A DNA stretch of 64,000 bases, from contig CAJUID010000008.1 in NCBI GenBank assembly GCA_910585905.1, forward strand, positions 1-64,000, in the 5' to 3' direction. The translations under genes were made by a program, and so were the position numbers. The stretch is from an uncultured Lachnospiraceae bacterium (GTDB lineage: Bacteria; Bacillota; Clostridia; Lachnospirales; Lachnospiraceae). Below the pieces are notes generated by a model. It was not told the origin of the DNA and ran no database searches. It worked only from the letters and a program-made list of their open reading frames with translations. Below are positions 1-8,046 of this stretch, piece by piece. Numbering within the stretch: position 1 is the first letter of the stretch; the number at the start of each line of letters is the position of its first letter.

Positions 1-1055
1 GAAACGATGAAATTTGTTCAGTAGTAATGTTACAAAAATGCTTGACCATCTCAGATTGTGGTGCCATACAGGTTCATTACAATTCCTGCCGTAACCGTTG
101 CTGCCCCATGTGTCAGGCAATTCCAAAAGAAATGTGGATGGATGCACGCAGGGAGGATGTACTTGATGCTCCTTATTTCCATCTGATTTTTACTGTTCCT
201 GATATTTTAAACCCTGTCATTTACAGCAACCAGAAATTTCTTTATGATGCCTTATACCATGCAGCTTCTTCGACCATTAGTGAACTGACTGCTGATGCAA
301 AACATCTCGGAGCGGAGGTTGGTTATATCTGTATTTTACATACATGGGGCTCTGAAATGAACTTTCATCCCCACATTCATACCATTCTGCTCGGTGGTGG
401 TCTGACCTCTGACAATCAGTGGAAGGACAAAGGGGAAACTTTCTTCCTTCCCATTCAGGTCATTTCCAAAGTGTTCCGGGGAAAATATATGGAGGAACTG
501 AAAAAGCTATGGGAAGATGACAAACTTGTTTTTCATGGTACTGCTGAAAAATATCGTAACCATTATGCATTCAGGGAACTCTTGGATTCCTGTTATGATA
601 AGGACTGGGTCCCTCATTGCAAAAAGACTTTCAATGGTGCGCAGTCTGTGATTAATTACCTCGGAAAATATACCCATCGTATAGCTGTCAGCAATCATCG
701 CATTATCCGCATGGATGATGATACCGTTACCTTTTCAGTAAAGGATTACCATAATGAGGGGCAATGGAAGGAACTGACCATTTCAGGTGTAGAGTTTGTC
801 CGACGTTTCCTCATGCATGTACCACCAAAGCGTTTTGTCCGCATCCGGCACTATGGGCTGTTATGTTCCCGTACCAAAAACCAGAAGCTTACTCTTTGCC
901 GAAATCTCCTTGGCTGCAAAAAGTACATTTCAAAACTTCGTGACATGGAAATGCCACAGATAATGGAACATCTTTATGGCATCAAAGTTTGTGTGTGCAA
1001 AGCCTGCGGCGGGCACCTCGGAAAACCACAGATGAGAATGCCGCTGCGGTGCTAA
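1..1055 (+). CDS. IS91-family transposase, 5' end cut by the window edge
   Basis: Rolling-circle (HUH, two-tyrosine) transposase. The reading frame is open to the first bases of the window, so the first in-window ATG at 27 is probably internal. The N-terminal part shows the cysteine cluster of the IS91 zinc domain (SCRNRCCPMCQ). The middle has the metal-binding HUH motif in FHPHIHTILLGG. Further on, the segment INYLGKYTHR gives the YxxxY catalytic tyrosine pair typical of this family. The C-terminus has another CxxC. The gene looks intact within the window. It is mobile DNA unrelated to the phage genes beside it. Confidence 0.85.
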   Translation, partial: NDEICSVVMLQKCLTISDCGAIQVHYNSCRNRCCPMCQAIPKEMWMDARREDVLDAPYFHLIFTVPDILNPVIYSNQKFLYDALYHAASSTISELTADAKHLGAEVGYICILHTWGSEMNFHPHIHTILLGGGLTSDNQWKDKGETFFLPIQVISKVFRGKYMEELKKLWEDDKLVFHGTAEKYRNHYAFRELLDSCYDKDWVPHCKKTFNGAQSVINYLGKYTHRIAVSNHRIIRMDDDTVTFSVKDYHNEGQWKELTISGVEFVRRFLMHVPPKRFVRIRHYGLLCSRTKNQKLTLCRNLLGCKKYISKLRDMEMPQIMEHLYGIKVCVCKACGGHLGKPQMRMPLRC

Positions 1056-1081
1056 AGAGCAGTGTTTCATACTTTCAAAAT

Positions 1082-1096
1082 CCTCAGGCTCTGAGG
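1082..1096. other. Hairpin in the 3' tail of the IS91 element
   Basis: Perfect 6-bp arms CCTCAG and CTGAGG with a 3-base loop, followed by TTTTATTG. The position just downstream of the transposase stop suits either a terminator for the transposase or the hairpin normally found near the oriIS end of IS91-type elements. The sequence alone cannot separate these. Confidence 0.45.
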
Positions 1097-1190
1097 TTTT
1101 ATTGTCATGCCCGTTTACTGGATTTTCATGAATTGCTGTAGCTTTCATAGTGAAAATCATATAAAATCATGAGTAGGAACAAAGAATTGA

Positions 1191-2083
1191 AAGTCCATAG
1201 TTTACTGCTGCCCGGACGCTCACTTTGTTCAATTAGATCAAATCGAAAATGGTGTAAACGAAGGGGCAGTTCCCTGCAATGTCAAAACTGCTTTTTCGTT
1301 TACCCCATCATCGATTGTAACCTAAAGAATTTAGCAAAATCTTATAAGCACAAAGGTGGTTTTATTGGGAATATAGACGATTTGCGAAAGCCTACAGATA
1401 ATGGTGTTTATTATATCAATTCTACATCTGGCACAACAGGCGATGTGCCAGGTTTTGTATATTACTTCTTGTCCGTTATAATGAGTAGCGAAAACACAGG
1501 TGTTCAAGTAGCATATGTTGCCGCTTACAACAACCAGTCAACGTTAGGAAGGTTCGCTTTGAGAACTTATATCAACAACCAGTGGTATGACTGGCTGTAT
1601 TTTGATAGCGACATTACCTTGGAGAAAAAAATAAATAATTGTGCAAAAAACGAAATGATTCCATATCTGTTTCAATATGCAGCTGCCAAACAGCCAGTAT
1701 TTGTATTAAGCACCAGTAGTGAAGATACACTGTATATGGGTGACAGAGGATGCAAACGGAACAGCAGCACAAAAGCACTCATTATAAAAAGCGAAAATGA
1801 TGGCTTTTGTGCATATGGAATTTTGTCTCCAACAAAAGAGGGCATTGAATGCACTGCCCTTACGGAACAAGGAGGTACACTTTATATAGGAGCGTACGCA
1901 AGCCCCAAAGGAAATACGATATATTTTTCCCAAATGCAGACAAGGTATAGTAACAATACAAACCTTCCTGTAATAGCAACCGTAAAGGGTGTTCGGCAGG
2001 AAATCTCAGCAAGTTGTTTTAATTACAGACTGGCAGAAATGCGGTTGTTTGCCTTTATTATGGCGGATTTTTACCTATTTTAA
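1191..2083 (+). pseudogene. Phage tail-fibre fragment with pyocin-knob-like domain, frameshifted
   Basis: The central part reads as a tail-fibre knob domain (GFIGNIDDL, DNGVYYINS, NNQWYDWLYFDSDIT) of the kind often called pyocin_knob. The open frame from 1169 has an implausible, Arg/Ser/Cys-rich N-terminus. In another frame, roughly 1191-1325, a protein-like stretch is readable (QLDQIENGVNEGAVPC, FSFTPSSIV) before a stop. This suggests one fibre gene broken by a frameshift near 1320 and cut upstream by the IS91 element. It is convergent with, and overlaps by a few bases, the minus-strand fibre gene, whose own knob region is similar. It may be a decayed gene or a silent alternative fibre end. 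Confidence 0.6.
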
Positions 2084-3318
2084 TATTTAAAAAAAGATGC
2101 ATTGACTACTAAAGCCGTACCAGCAGGAATACTCATATCAGGATAAATAACTCCATTTTTATTAATTCCTCCATAATATTTTACATTTGGTGTAGCATGA
2201 TCAACAAATCCGATTGCAATAGTTGAGTATTGTGGACGATAGGTTTGAGGCAAATTAAATATTGCCCCGCCAGCCGGAATGTCTTCTTTTATTTGAAAAT
2301 ATACGTTCAATATAACCACACGGTCAAAAAGGCAGCCTACTATATTTTGGCATCCGCCAAAAGGTATTGTAATTTTAGTGCTGTGTGGTATATTTTCCAA
2401 CAGTTCAGCATTTGTAGTGATGTCATGGTTTGTTACATCGCGAATCCATCCATGCCAAGAACCATTATTACATTTATTTATCCATGATGCTGCAACATTA
2501 TTAAAATCTGAACCTATAATCTTGGCAAAAACAGATGAATTATTATAATAGTATACTTCTCGAATGCCATGACTACAGTCACTTGGCAATCCGGTTGTGC
2601 TTGTATGATACACATAACCCGTTTTGTTCCTTGAATCTAAAGCATTATTTAAATTAACATCAAGTGCATTGCTTATTAATCCGTTATTAATAGTAGCATA
2701 GATTGGGGTGAACAATGTTCTTTTTGCTAAATCCGTGTTTATCCTAGAGATGGCATCAGTGACGGTTCCATCGCCAATGGACGAGATATCTGTTGTTCCA
2801 AGCATTCCAAATAAATAGCGGACATTTTTAAACATAGTTGATAACTTATTGAATATAGAAGAATGTGTTTCACTACTTTTTAATAGCGATATATCTGAAT
2901 ATCCTTCAGGTTCTAAAGTATCATCTGATAGGAATGTAGTAGTGTTATCCTTGGTATCGTTGTATTTAATGCCTGTGGTAACAGCTTTGTTAGTGACTAG
3001 GTTTTCACTTTCTTCTGATAATTCAGTATCAATATCTATACCTTGGTAATCATTATCATCTGTTATATTTACAATTGTTCCTGGTTTGATTTCGCCATTA
3101 CTATTGGCTGCTTCATATTCTGCCCTTGTCCCAGTAAAAACTTTTTCATTACAGTAATCAAGGTCATTCCAATGGGCAGTACCATTTCCAAGTTTATATT
3201 TTCCATATTTATCAGATGAGTATGCAAGCTGCCCAGCCAACAATATTGGATTATTGGTTGTCCAGTTTTCTTCTGTATCATATGCCTGTTTATGTTTAAC
3301 TAAAATTTTTTGTTCCAT
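2080..3318 (-). CDS. Phage tail fibre / receptor-binding protein
   Basis: 412 residues, last gene of the leftward late operon. The N-terminus (WTTNNPILLAGQLAYSSD, KLGNGTAHWNDLDY) is the virion-anchoring domain seen in major-tropism-determinant-like and other tail proteins. The middle, around residues 200-300, is a knob-like repeat ending GSWHGWIRDVTN. The C-terminal 110 residues look like a beta-rich appendage domain (GGAIFNLPQTYRP). It would bind the host surface. The start is set by AGGTGG just upstream. The preceding fibre gene ends 11 bases before it, so the two are co-transcribed. The exact receptor cannot be inferred. Confidence 0.75.
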   Translation of the reverse strand: MEQKILVKHKQAYDTEENWTTNNPILLAGQLAYSSDKYGKYKLGNGTAHWNDLDYCNEKVFTGTRAEYEAANSNGEIKPGTIVNITDDNDYQGIDIDTELSEESENLVTNKAVTTGIKYNDTKDNTTTFLSDDTLEPEGYSDISLLKSSETHSSIFNKLSTMFKNVRYLFGMLGTTDISSIGDGTVTDAISRINTDLAKRTLFTPIYATINNGLISNALDVNLNNALDSRNKTGYVYHTSTTGLPSDCSHGIREVYYYNNSSVFAKIIGSDFNNVAASWINKCNNGSWHGWIRDVTNHDITTNAELLENIPHSTKITIPFGGCQNIVGCLFDRVVILNVYFQIKEDIPAGGAIFNLPQTYRPQYSTIAIGFVDHATPNVKYYGGINKNGVIYPDMSIPAGTALVVNASFFKY

Positions 3319-3329
3319 TTTATTCCACC

Positions 3330-4253
3330 TTATGACATTGAACTTGTGCCGCCATCTAAAATAAGGGTATTTGTGCCATTTTTCAAAATGTCTGTAGAAA
3401 TTTCTTCAATATTTACGGCATTGGATGCATCTTTTGATAATGCAGTTCCATTCACTTTGACATCACGAATAGCAGCATCTGCTTTATCCAAAGTATCCTG
3501 TATAGACTGCTCAAGTTTAGCTTTTGTTACATTTGCATCTTTGATCTTGCTTGTTATAATGGCATTATCAGCTAAAGCATCGGCTCCTACAGAGCCATTT
3601 ACGATTGCTGCAGAAATTTCCCTTGTAACAGGATCAATCGTGAGCTGAATCTGTGCAGCATTTGCTTTTGCGGTGTAAGTGTTTGCAAGTGTTTTGACAT
3701 TAATATAGATTTTATCGTTTGTTGCATTAGCAATAGTAAATTCAATGTATGTGCCTGCTTCAGAGATACCATCAGGAAGCGTATCACCTTCGTTAAAGAC
3801 AACAACTTCAGCAGAACTTAAGAACATATCTTTTGGAATGTCAATAATGCCGATAACTATATCGTTTCCATCGTCATCAACACCCTGCTTGATCGTGTAT
3901 GACTTTGCATACCCATCTGTAGTTTTAGAAGTATCAATTGTCACTTTGCCAGCAGAATCTACTAATTCATTAATTGCGGCAATGATAGTAGTTTTATCAG
4001 ATGTTTTTAATGTGGTTAAATCGCCGATTTTATTTGCTAATTCTGTTAATTCTGATGGCGTAACATTTAACGGTTTTAGGTCATTAAATGTATTTACACC
4101 ATCACCAATTTTTAATATTGGCTCTTTTGTTGTATCAGTTGGGAATAAAACCCCTACCTCGCCTTTTAAGAGGACTTTTGTTGAAGTACCCCAATTTACT
4201 TCTGTGTCGTTGCAGATAATAATTCTCGTTGTAAGTGTGTTTGTATTTGCCAT
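3330..4253 (-). CDS. Phage tail-fibre / baseplate appendage protein
   Basis: 307 residues. The N-terminus (TRIIICNDTEVNWGTST, KGEVGVLFPTD, LKIGDGVNTFNDLKPL) is the same class of head-binding or anchoring domain as in the downstream fibre gene, so the two proteins probably attach to the same or a neighbouring baseplate site. The rest is low-complexity, Asp/Thr/Ala-rich and beta-prone, as expected for a trimeric fibre shaft. The C-terminus is short with no recognisable lectin domain, so it may be a shaft or adaptor carrying the 412-residue protein. An AGGAGG ribosome site precedes the ATG. No sign of truncation. Confidence 0.65.
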   Translation of the reverse strand: MANTNTLTTRIIICNDTEVNWGTSTKVLLKGEVGVLFPTDTTKEPILKIGDGVNTFNDLKPLNVTPSELTELANKIGDLTTLKTSDKTTIIAAINELVDSAGKVTIDTSKTTDGYAKSYTIKQGVDDDGNDIVIGIIDIPKDMFLSSAEVVVFNEGDTLPDGISEAGTYIEFTIANATNDKIYINVKTLANTYTAKANAAQIQLTIDPVTREISAAIVNGSVGADALADNAIITSKIKDANVTKAKLEQSIQDTLDKADAAIRDVKVNGTALSKDASNAVNIEEISTDILKNGTNTLILDGGTSSMS

Positions 4254-4329
4254 TTAGCAAAACCTCCTTGTCAATATAATTTAAAATCACTGCAAAAGGC
4301 AGTGGAAAAATGTTTGTTAGGTTATCGTT

Positions 4330-4587
4330 CTATTTGCTACTTCCTCCAGAGATAACATCAATATCAGAATAGTTGCTTCCGATACAAAAGTATTTTAGCG
4401 TTGATTTGTCCCATCTATAAGTAGTATTATGTTCAATATCCATATAAAGCAAATTGGGATCGCCTACAGATGGAAAGAGGAGATAATTTGGTTTTTGGAC
4501 TATGTTTTCGCTTTGATTAGAGATTACTTTTTTTATCATACCGTCGTATAGTTCCAATCCCTCTTCGTCTAAATATTGCTTTGCCAT
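4330..4587 (-). CDS. Small phage tail-region protein
   Basis: 85 residues. It begins AKQYLDEEGLELYDGMIK, a start often seen in small proteins encoded beside Firmicute phage fibre genes. No enzymatic motif, no membrane segment. A GGAG site precedes the ATG. It sits between the fibre genes and another small protein, so a role in fibre assembly or attachment is the best guess from context only. Confidence 0.5.
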   Translation of the reverse strand: MAKQYLDEEGLELYDGMIKKVISNQSENIVQKPNYLLFPSVGDPNLLYMDIEHNTTYRWDKSTLKYFCIGSNYSDIDVISGGSSK

Positions 4588-4596
4588 ATCTTATTA

Positions 4597-4908
4597 TTAC
4601 TCCTTATCTTTAAAAAGCGATTCGATATAAGATTTGCTGATTGGTTCAATATCTTCAGATGGTGTAGTTTCTCCAGAAGAGCCACCAGAAGAATTACCAG
4701 AATATGAAATCCATTTATTTTCGCCAGACAAAATATAAGTATTCCCGTTGCTTGCATAAGCGAGACTGCCTTGTGTACAGTTCTTTATCGTGTTTAAGGA
4801 ATTTTTTCCAGGTGATGTCATGTTTGGCAAAAATTCTAAATCTGAGTAAAAATCAATAGAAAATTTGCAAAATCTTGTCTGGTAATTTATATCAATTAAA
4901 CTTACCAT
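4597..4908 (-). CDS. Hypothetical phage protein with Gly/Ser linker
   Basis: 103 residues, unrecognised. The first 75 residues include NGNTYILSGENKWISYS, the type of short beta-strand unit found in small tail-associated proteins. A flexible linker follows (SGNSSGGSSGETTPSED), then a charged helix (KSYIESLFKDKE). GGAGG lies just before the ATG. Its stop is 9 bases before the next start, so it is translated in series with the 85-residue protein. The linker-helix tail suggests tethering to a partner. Confidence 0.5.
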   Translation of the reverse strand: MVSLIDINYQTRFCKFSIDFYSDLEFLPNMTSPGKNSLNTIKNCTQGSLAYASNGNTYILSGENKWISYSGNSSGGSSGETTPSEDIEPISKSYIESLFKDKE

Positions 4909-4967
4909 TTCTACCTCCGTTTGTTTTTTTTATATAGTCCTAACTATGCAAAATAGTATGTATTATA

Positions 4968-5477
4968 TTAAAATCCTTCTTTTAATTTTCGCTTGTATAC
5001 ATCATTTATAAGTTCCATAGATATTTCTACTTCACCATTTTCTAACTTATTTTCTTCTAGTATTTTTTCATATTTTTCGTAAATATGGATGCAGTGGTTG
5101 AAACTGTCTTTATTGCATGGTTTTCCTTCGGATACTTTTGTTGCAAAATTATTTATTTCCCATCGCATATCATCTATTTCTTTATCCAGAAACATCCGGG
5201 TTAGCTTTTTGATATCAGAAGAAATTTCTTCATCACGTTTATCAGATTTTTTCATGTCTTGCATATGTTTTTCTTGTAAGGCAGAAAGACTTTGGGAGGT
5301 TTTGATTAGTAAATTGTGCTCCTCACGTTGTTTTCTCATCCATTTAGTTTCAAGTCCTATTTTTTCAAATATCCATTCTAAAATGGTAATAACAGCTTTG
5401 AACCCAATTAATATCGTAACAACAGAGATAAATACTTGGGCATAATTGATTTTAGTTAAGAGCGTTATGTCGTCCAT
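4968..5477 (-). CDS. Membrane-anchored coiled-coil protein of the lysis/tail region
   Basis: 169 residues. One hydrophobic segment near the N-terminus (about residues 12-33, AQVFISVVTILIGFKAVITI) is followed by a long charged helix with coiled-coil character (residues 45-105). The C-terminal part (KYEKILEENKLENGEVE) resembles a small protein commonly found next to Firmicute phage holin and amidase genes. It lies immediately downstream of the amidase, so it may be an accessory lysis protein (holin partner or spanin-like), but this is inference. No catalytic motif is visible. Confidence 0.5.
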   Translation of the reverse strand: MDDITLLTKINYAQVFISVVTILIGFKAVITILEWIFEKIGLETKWMRKQREEHNLLIKTSQSLSALQEKHMQDMKKSDKRDEEISSDIKKLTRMFLDKEIDDMRWEINNFATKVSEGKPCNKDSFNHCIHIYEKYEKILEENKLENGEVEISMELINDVYKRKLKEGF

Positions 5478-5507
5478 CGCATGTAAATACCAAATCCTTT
5501 CGTATTT

Positions 5508-6062
5508 TTATTTATTGTCAACATTTTGAATTCCCTTAGCGATTAGCTTTGCTAGCTTCTTTCTATTTGTAAGCCCCTTTGCTTTTTCGTAGTCATTATG
5601 ATTCGTGCAGAAAAATGTTTCAATTAAAATGGCGGGGGGTTTTGTTCCATTCAGAATATAAAGGTCAGTACGTTTTTGTATGCCTCTATCATGGAATACA
5701 GTAGAAAGTTGTTTCTGGACCTGAGTGGCATACTTTTGACCAGTAGAGGATTTGTATAAAATTTCCGTTCCATTAGCAGACGGGGAGGCAGCATTTAAAT
5801 GTAATTCAATAACTAAATCATAATTTCCAGAATTAATAATATTTAATTTATATGCTTTTTCTTGGGTGCTGTAAGCAAACTTTTTTTCTGGACAAAGGAT
5901 TCTTTTAACTTTATGTCCATTTTTTCTAAGTGCAGAGGAAAGCTGTTTTGAAAATGTCTTGCACCATTTATATTCGTTGCACCCACCATATATTTTGCCA
6001 TCTGCGCTGGTATAACTACCATTAATTAACAAAGAGTGGCCAACTGTTAATGCGATTTTCAT
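5508..6062 (-). CDS. Phage endolysin, N-acetylmuramoyl-L-alanine amidase (Amidase_3)
   Basis: 184 residues, a single catalytic domain that cuts the bond between N-acetylmuramic acid and L-alanine to release phage progeny. Zinc ligands fit the family: H9 in LTVGHS, E30 in NEYKW, H88 in IELHLNA; the catalytic glutamate is E148 in ILIETFFC. There is no separate wall-binding domain and no signal peptide, so export depends on the holin encoded directly upstream. The start is supported by AGGAG seven bases or so upstream. It is unrelated in context to the host amidase at 60.6 kb, although both belong to the same fold. Confidence 0.88.
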   Translation of the reverse strand: MKIALTVGHSLLINGSYTSADGKIYGGCNEYKWCKTFSKQLSSALRKNGHKVKRILCPEKKFAYSTQEKAYKLNIINSGNYDLVIELHLNAASPSANGTEILYKSSTGQKYATQVQKQLSTVFHDRGIQKRTDLYILNGTKPPAILIETFFCTNHNDYEKAKGLTNRKKLAKLIAKGIQNVDNK

Positions 6063-6085
6063 GTTGATTTCATTCTCCTTTGCTT

Positions 6086-6391
6086 TTATTTTTTAATACT
6101 GACTCCTAAAATTTTTCCTAATGAAATGATAGCCTTTCCAACATATAGTGAGATGGCGGAAAGCATGATGAATATTGGTTTTATGCCAATGGAGGAGAGG
6201 TCAGTTGCATCAAAACAGTAGGCTGTGCCAATGAACATACCACCTATAATGATACCTTTTATGATACCAGAAATAAATTTTTTCCAGCTAAAGTTAATAT
6301 TTCCTTTTTCGATATTAAAGTAGGTACCTGCTGCAATGTTCATTAATATAGCTATCAATAAGACTGGTAAAAGTGCAATTATTTCTTGCAT
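6086..6391 (-). CDS. Phage holin-like small membrane protein
   Basis: 101 residues if started at 6391. That ATG follows AAAGGA at good spacing; a longer frame to 6439 has no such site and would overlap the preceding gene. Three hydrophobic segments are visible (about residues 2-22, 45-62 and 69-95), ending in a basic tail (LGKILGVSIKK), the layout of a holin. It lies directly upstream of the amidase, the usual holin-endolysin pair. The family cannot be named with certainty. Confidence 0.65.
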   Translation of the reverse strand: MQEIIALLPVLLIAILMNIAAGTYFNIEKGNINFSWKKFISGIIKGIIIGGMFIGTAYCFDATDLSSIGIKPIFIMLSAISLYVGKAIISLGKILGVSIKK

Positions 6392-6410
6392 AACAAAATA
6401 GTCCTTTCGT

Positions 6411-6611
6411 TTATATAGTTTCGTCACTTTTTCTTTCATAATATTTACATCCTGATTTTTGTTGATGTGGAATATATTTATCTTTATCAGGACAAAATCT
6501 TTGACATATACATAATTTCATTATCTCGGATGTTTGGTTTGATTTTAATTTGCATAGAAGCATTATTTTTCCGCTTCGTTTCACTAGTTTCTCATAACTT
6601 TGTTTACACAT
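6411..6611 (-). CDS. Small cysteine-rich phage protein
   Basis: 66 residues from an ATG (6611) that follows the upstream stop by seven bases. Six cysteines are spread in a way that suggests metal binding (MLLCKLKS, LCICQRFCPDKDKYIPH, GCKYYE). This looks like a conserved small protein of Firmicute phages, but I cannot name it. No clear ribosome site is visible, so translation may be coupled to the preceding 85-residue gene. Function unknown. Confidence 0.5.
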   Translation of the reverse strand: MCKQSYEKLVKRSGKIMLLCKLKSNQTSEIMKLCICQRFCPDKDKYIPHQQKSGCKYYERKSDETI

Positions 6612-6618
6612 AATGATT

Positions 6619-6876
6619 TTATAACCAGTAAGAAAAGTTTGTTTGACCAATTTCACCGGTGTATTTCACGGAAACGATACTAGTTTCTATGTTTTTGGCA
6701 TGTTTAATCCTGATACCATGCCCCTTAAAATCAATATCCAATTCATTTGTTTTTTTATTATAGGATAATATTTTGCACTTTTCAGTTTTATATTTTTCAG
6801 GTATTGTTTTTCTTGTTGCATCAAAGAATTGTGTGCTTTCTTTTGCTTGAATCGATTCATTTTTTTTTCGTGGCAT
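6619..6876 (-). CDS. Small hypothetical phage protein
   Basis: 85 residues. The start is the ATG at 6876, preceded by GGAGGG; an upstream in-frame TTG would place the ribosome site inside the gene. The N-terminal third is basic and helical, and the C-terminal part (DIDFKGHGIRIKHAK, VSVKYTGEIGQTNFSYWL) forms a likely small beta fold. It resembles short proteins encoded between tail and lysis genes in Firmicute phages. No function can be given. Confidence 0.5.
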   Translation of the reverse strand: MPRKKNESIQAKESTQFFDATRKTIPEKYKTEKCKILSYNKKTNELDIDFKGHGIRIKHAKNIETSIVSVKYTGEIGQTNFSYWL

Positions 6877-6895
6877 ATTACCCTCCAATTGAATT

Positions 6896-6925
6896 AAGGC
6901 TGTACAAAATTAATTGCACAGCCTT
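6896..6925 (-). terminator. Intercistronic hairpin, candidate terminator
   Basis: Perfect 8-bp arms (AAGGCTGT and ACAGCCTT) around a 14-base AT-rich loop, just after the 333-residue virion gene and before the small lysis-region genes. The U tract on the minus strand is weak, so it may only attenuate transcription from the virion genes into the lysis genes or protect the upstream mRNA. Confidence 0.5.
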
Positions 6926-6989
6926 ATTGATATGTTTTAGGAAAGTTCTTCCATTAAAGCCGTCATATTCTAAAAATTTAATTATTTTG

Positions 6990-7991
6990 TTAAGATACAA
7001 CTACCTTCACAACATCTTTGATTCCATTATAATCAATATTGATAAATGTAGTTCCAGTTTGTATACCAGTAATAATGCCAGAAGAGACGGTAGCGATTGT
7101 TGAATCATCAGAGGTAATCGTACAATCATTTGAGTCAATGCTGATATTACTGTATAATCCTCCTTTTAAACCAACAATGGTTAATGATTGTGTATCATTT
7201 ACATTTAATGTAATTACGGCAGGTGTTGCAGCGATATCTGATACAGTGATCGTAGATTCAATGGACGGAATTTCTGAAATATATGCATATACACTTCCAT
7301 CTGAGCAAGAGGAGCCGCTCACAGCTAAGGCATCCCCGTTAAGGGTGGTAGTTGTATTACCTCCAGCTTCCAGAGAAATATCGAATGCACCACTTAACTG
7401 GAAGGAAGGAATATCAATTTGTACTTCTCCCACTTTGCCCTTTTTGTTATTATGCTTATCTGCTGTAAGAATTAATTCTCCAATCATAGGAGTGGATTCT
7501 GCATCAATCGTAATTCGCTTAATATTAGTATTATACTGATATGTGGCGAGAATTGTGCCATCCATTTCTCCAACAGTAATAACTGAACCAGTAGGTGTCA
7601 CATCAACAGTGGTGCCATCTGCTTTTTCTATAAAGACTTTACCAACAGGAACCTTTTTTAATGTGCCAACGCCTTTTGTTAAAGTGACACATTCTGCAAC
7701 TGTAAATACATCCTTTAATCCTTCAAAGATTGAAGAACCGACATTTGCTGCAATGTATGCAAGATTCCAGTCTGCCATTTCGATGGAAGGGGAAAGTTTT
7801 CTGCCGTATTTATATTTGTACAGAGTCTTTCCTCCTTTTCCACCTGTGATTTCCTGGTCTTCCATAGATACAGAAATAGAAGTGTTAAGAGACGTTGTGC
7901 CAGTAAAAGCTAACATGCCATTTACGATGAAAGCAACATCGGCGGTTGATACCAAGAAGTCTTTAGAGCGTTCGTTTGTTGTGTTTCCCAT
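6990..7991 (-). CDS. Phage virion structural protein with C-terminal Ig-like (Big_2) domain, probable tail tube or sheath-type protein
   Basis: 333 residues. The first 230 residues are beta-rich with features of abundant virion proteins (FTGTTSLNTSISVSM, GGKGGKTLYKYKYGRK, YIAANVGSS). The last 80 residues form a bacterial Ig-like domain (STIATVSSGIITGIQTGTTF), a common decoration on tail-tube and capsid proteins. Followed by a hairpin terminator and preceded by a possible assembly-chaperone gene, the order expected for a tail-tube gene. Tube versus capsid decoration cannot be settled from sequence alone. The start has a GTGAGG site. Confidence 0.6.
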   Translation of the reverse strand: MGNTTNERSKDFLVSTADVAFIVNGMLAFTGTTSLNTSISVSMEDQEITGGKGGKTLYKYKYGRKLSPSIEMADWNLAYIAANVGSSIFEGLKDVFTVAECVTLTKGVGTLKKVPVGKVFIEKADGTTVDVTPTGSVITVGEMDGTILATYQYNTNIKRITIDAESTPMIGELILTADKHNNKKGKVGEVQIDIPSFQLSGAFDISLEAGGNTTTTLNGDALAVSGSSCSDGSVYAYISEIPSIESTITVSDIAATPAVITLNVNDTQSLTIVGLKGGLYSNISIDSNDCTITSDDSTIATVSSGIITGIQTGTTFINIDYNGIKDVVKVVVS

Positions 7992-8046
7992 AATTAAATT
8001 TCCTCACTTTCAATATTTATTGTTGTATAAAAAAAGAAGCAGACTG

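Larger units (their letters stand above)
1..1180 (+). mobile_element. IS91-family insertion element, left end outside the window
   Basis: The element is recognised from its transposase, which fills 1-1055, and from a short non-coding tail holding a perfect hairpin (1082-1096). IS91-type elements move by rolling circle, do not make target duplications and have no terminal inverted repeats, so the exact right end cannot be fixed by eye. A GAAC tetranucleotide at 1177-1180 matches the family's usual flanking target sequence (CTTG/GTTC on the other strand), which is why the end is placed there. It lies directly beside a decayed phage tail-fibre gene, so it has landed in or next to the prophage fibre locus. 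Confidence 0.6.

Noticed and set aside
1169..2083. Intact 304-residue gene
   Set aside because: The N-terminal 45 residues are not protein-like and another frame there is; better explained as a frameshifted remnant.
2080..4253. Diversity-generating retroelement, because the fibre N-termini resemble major tropism determinant
   Set aside because: No reverse transcriptase, template repeat or C-type-lectin variable region is visible in the window.
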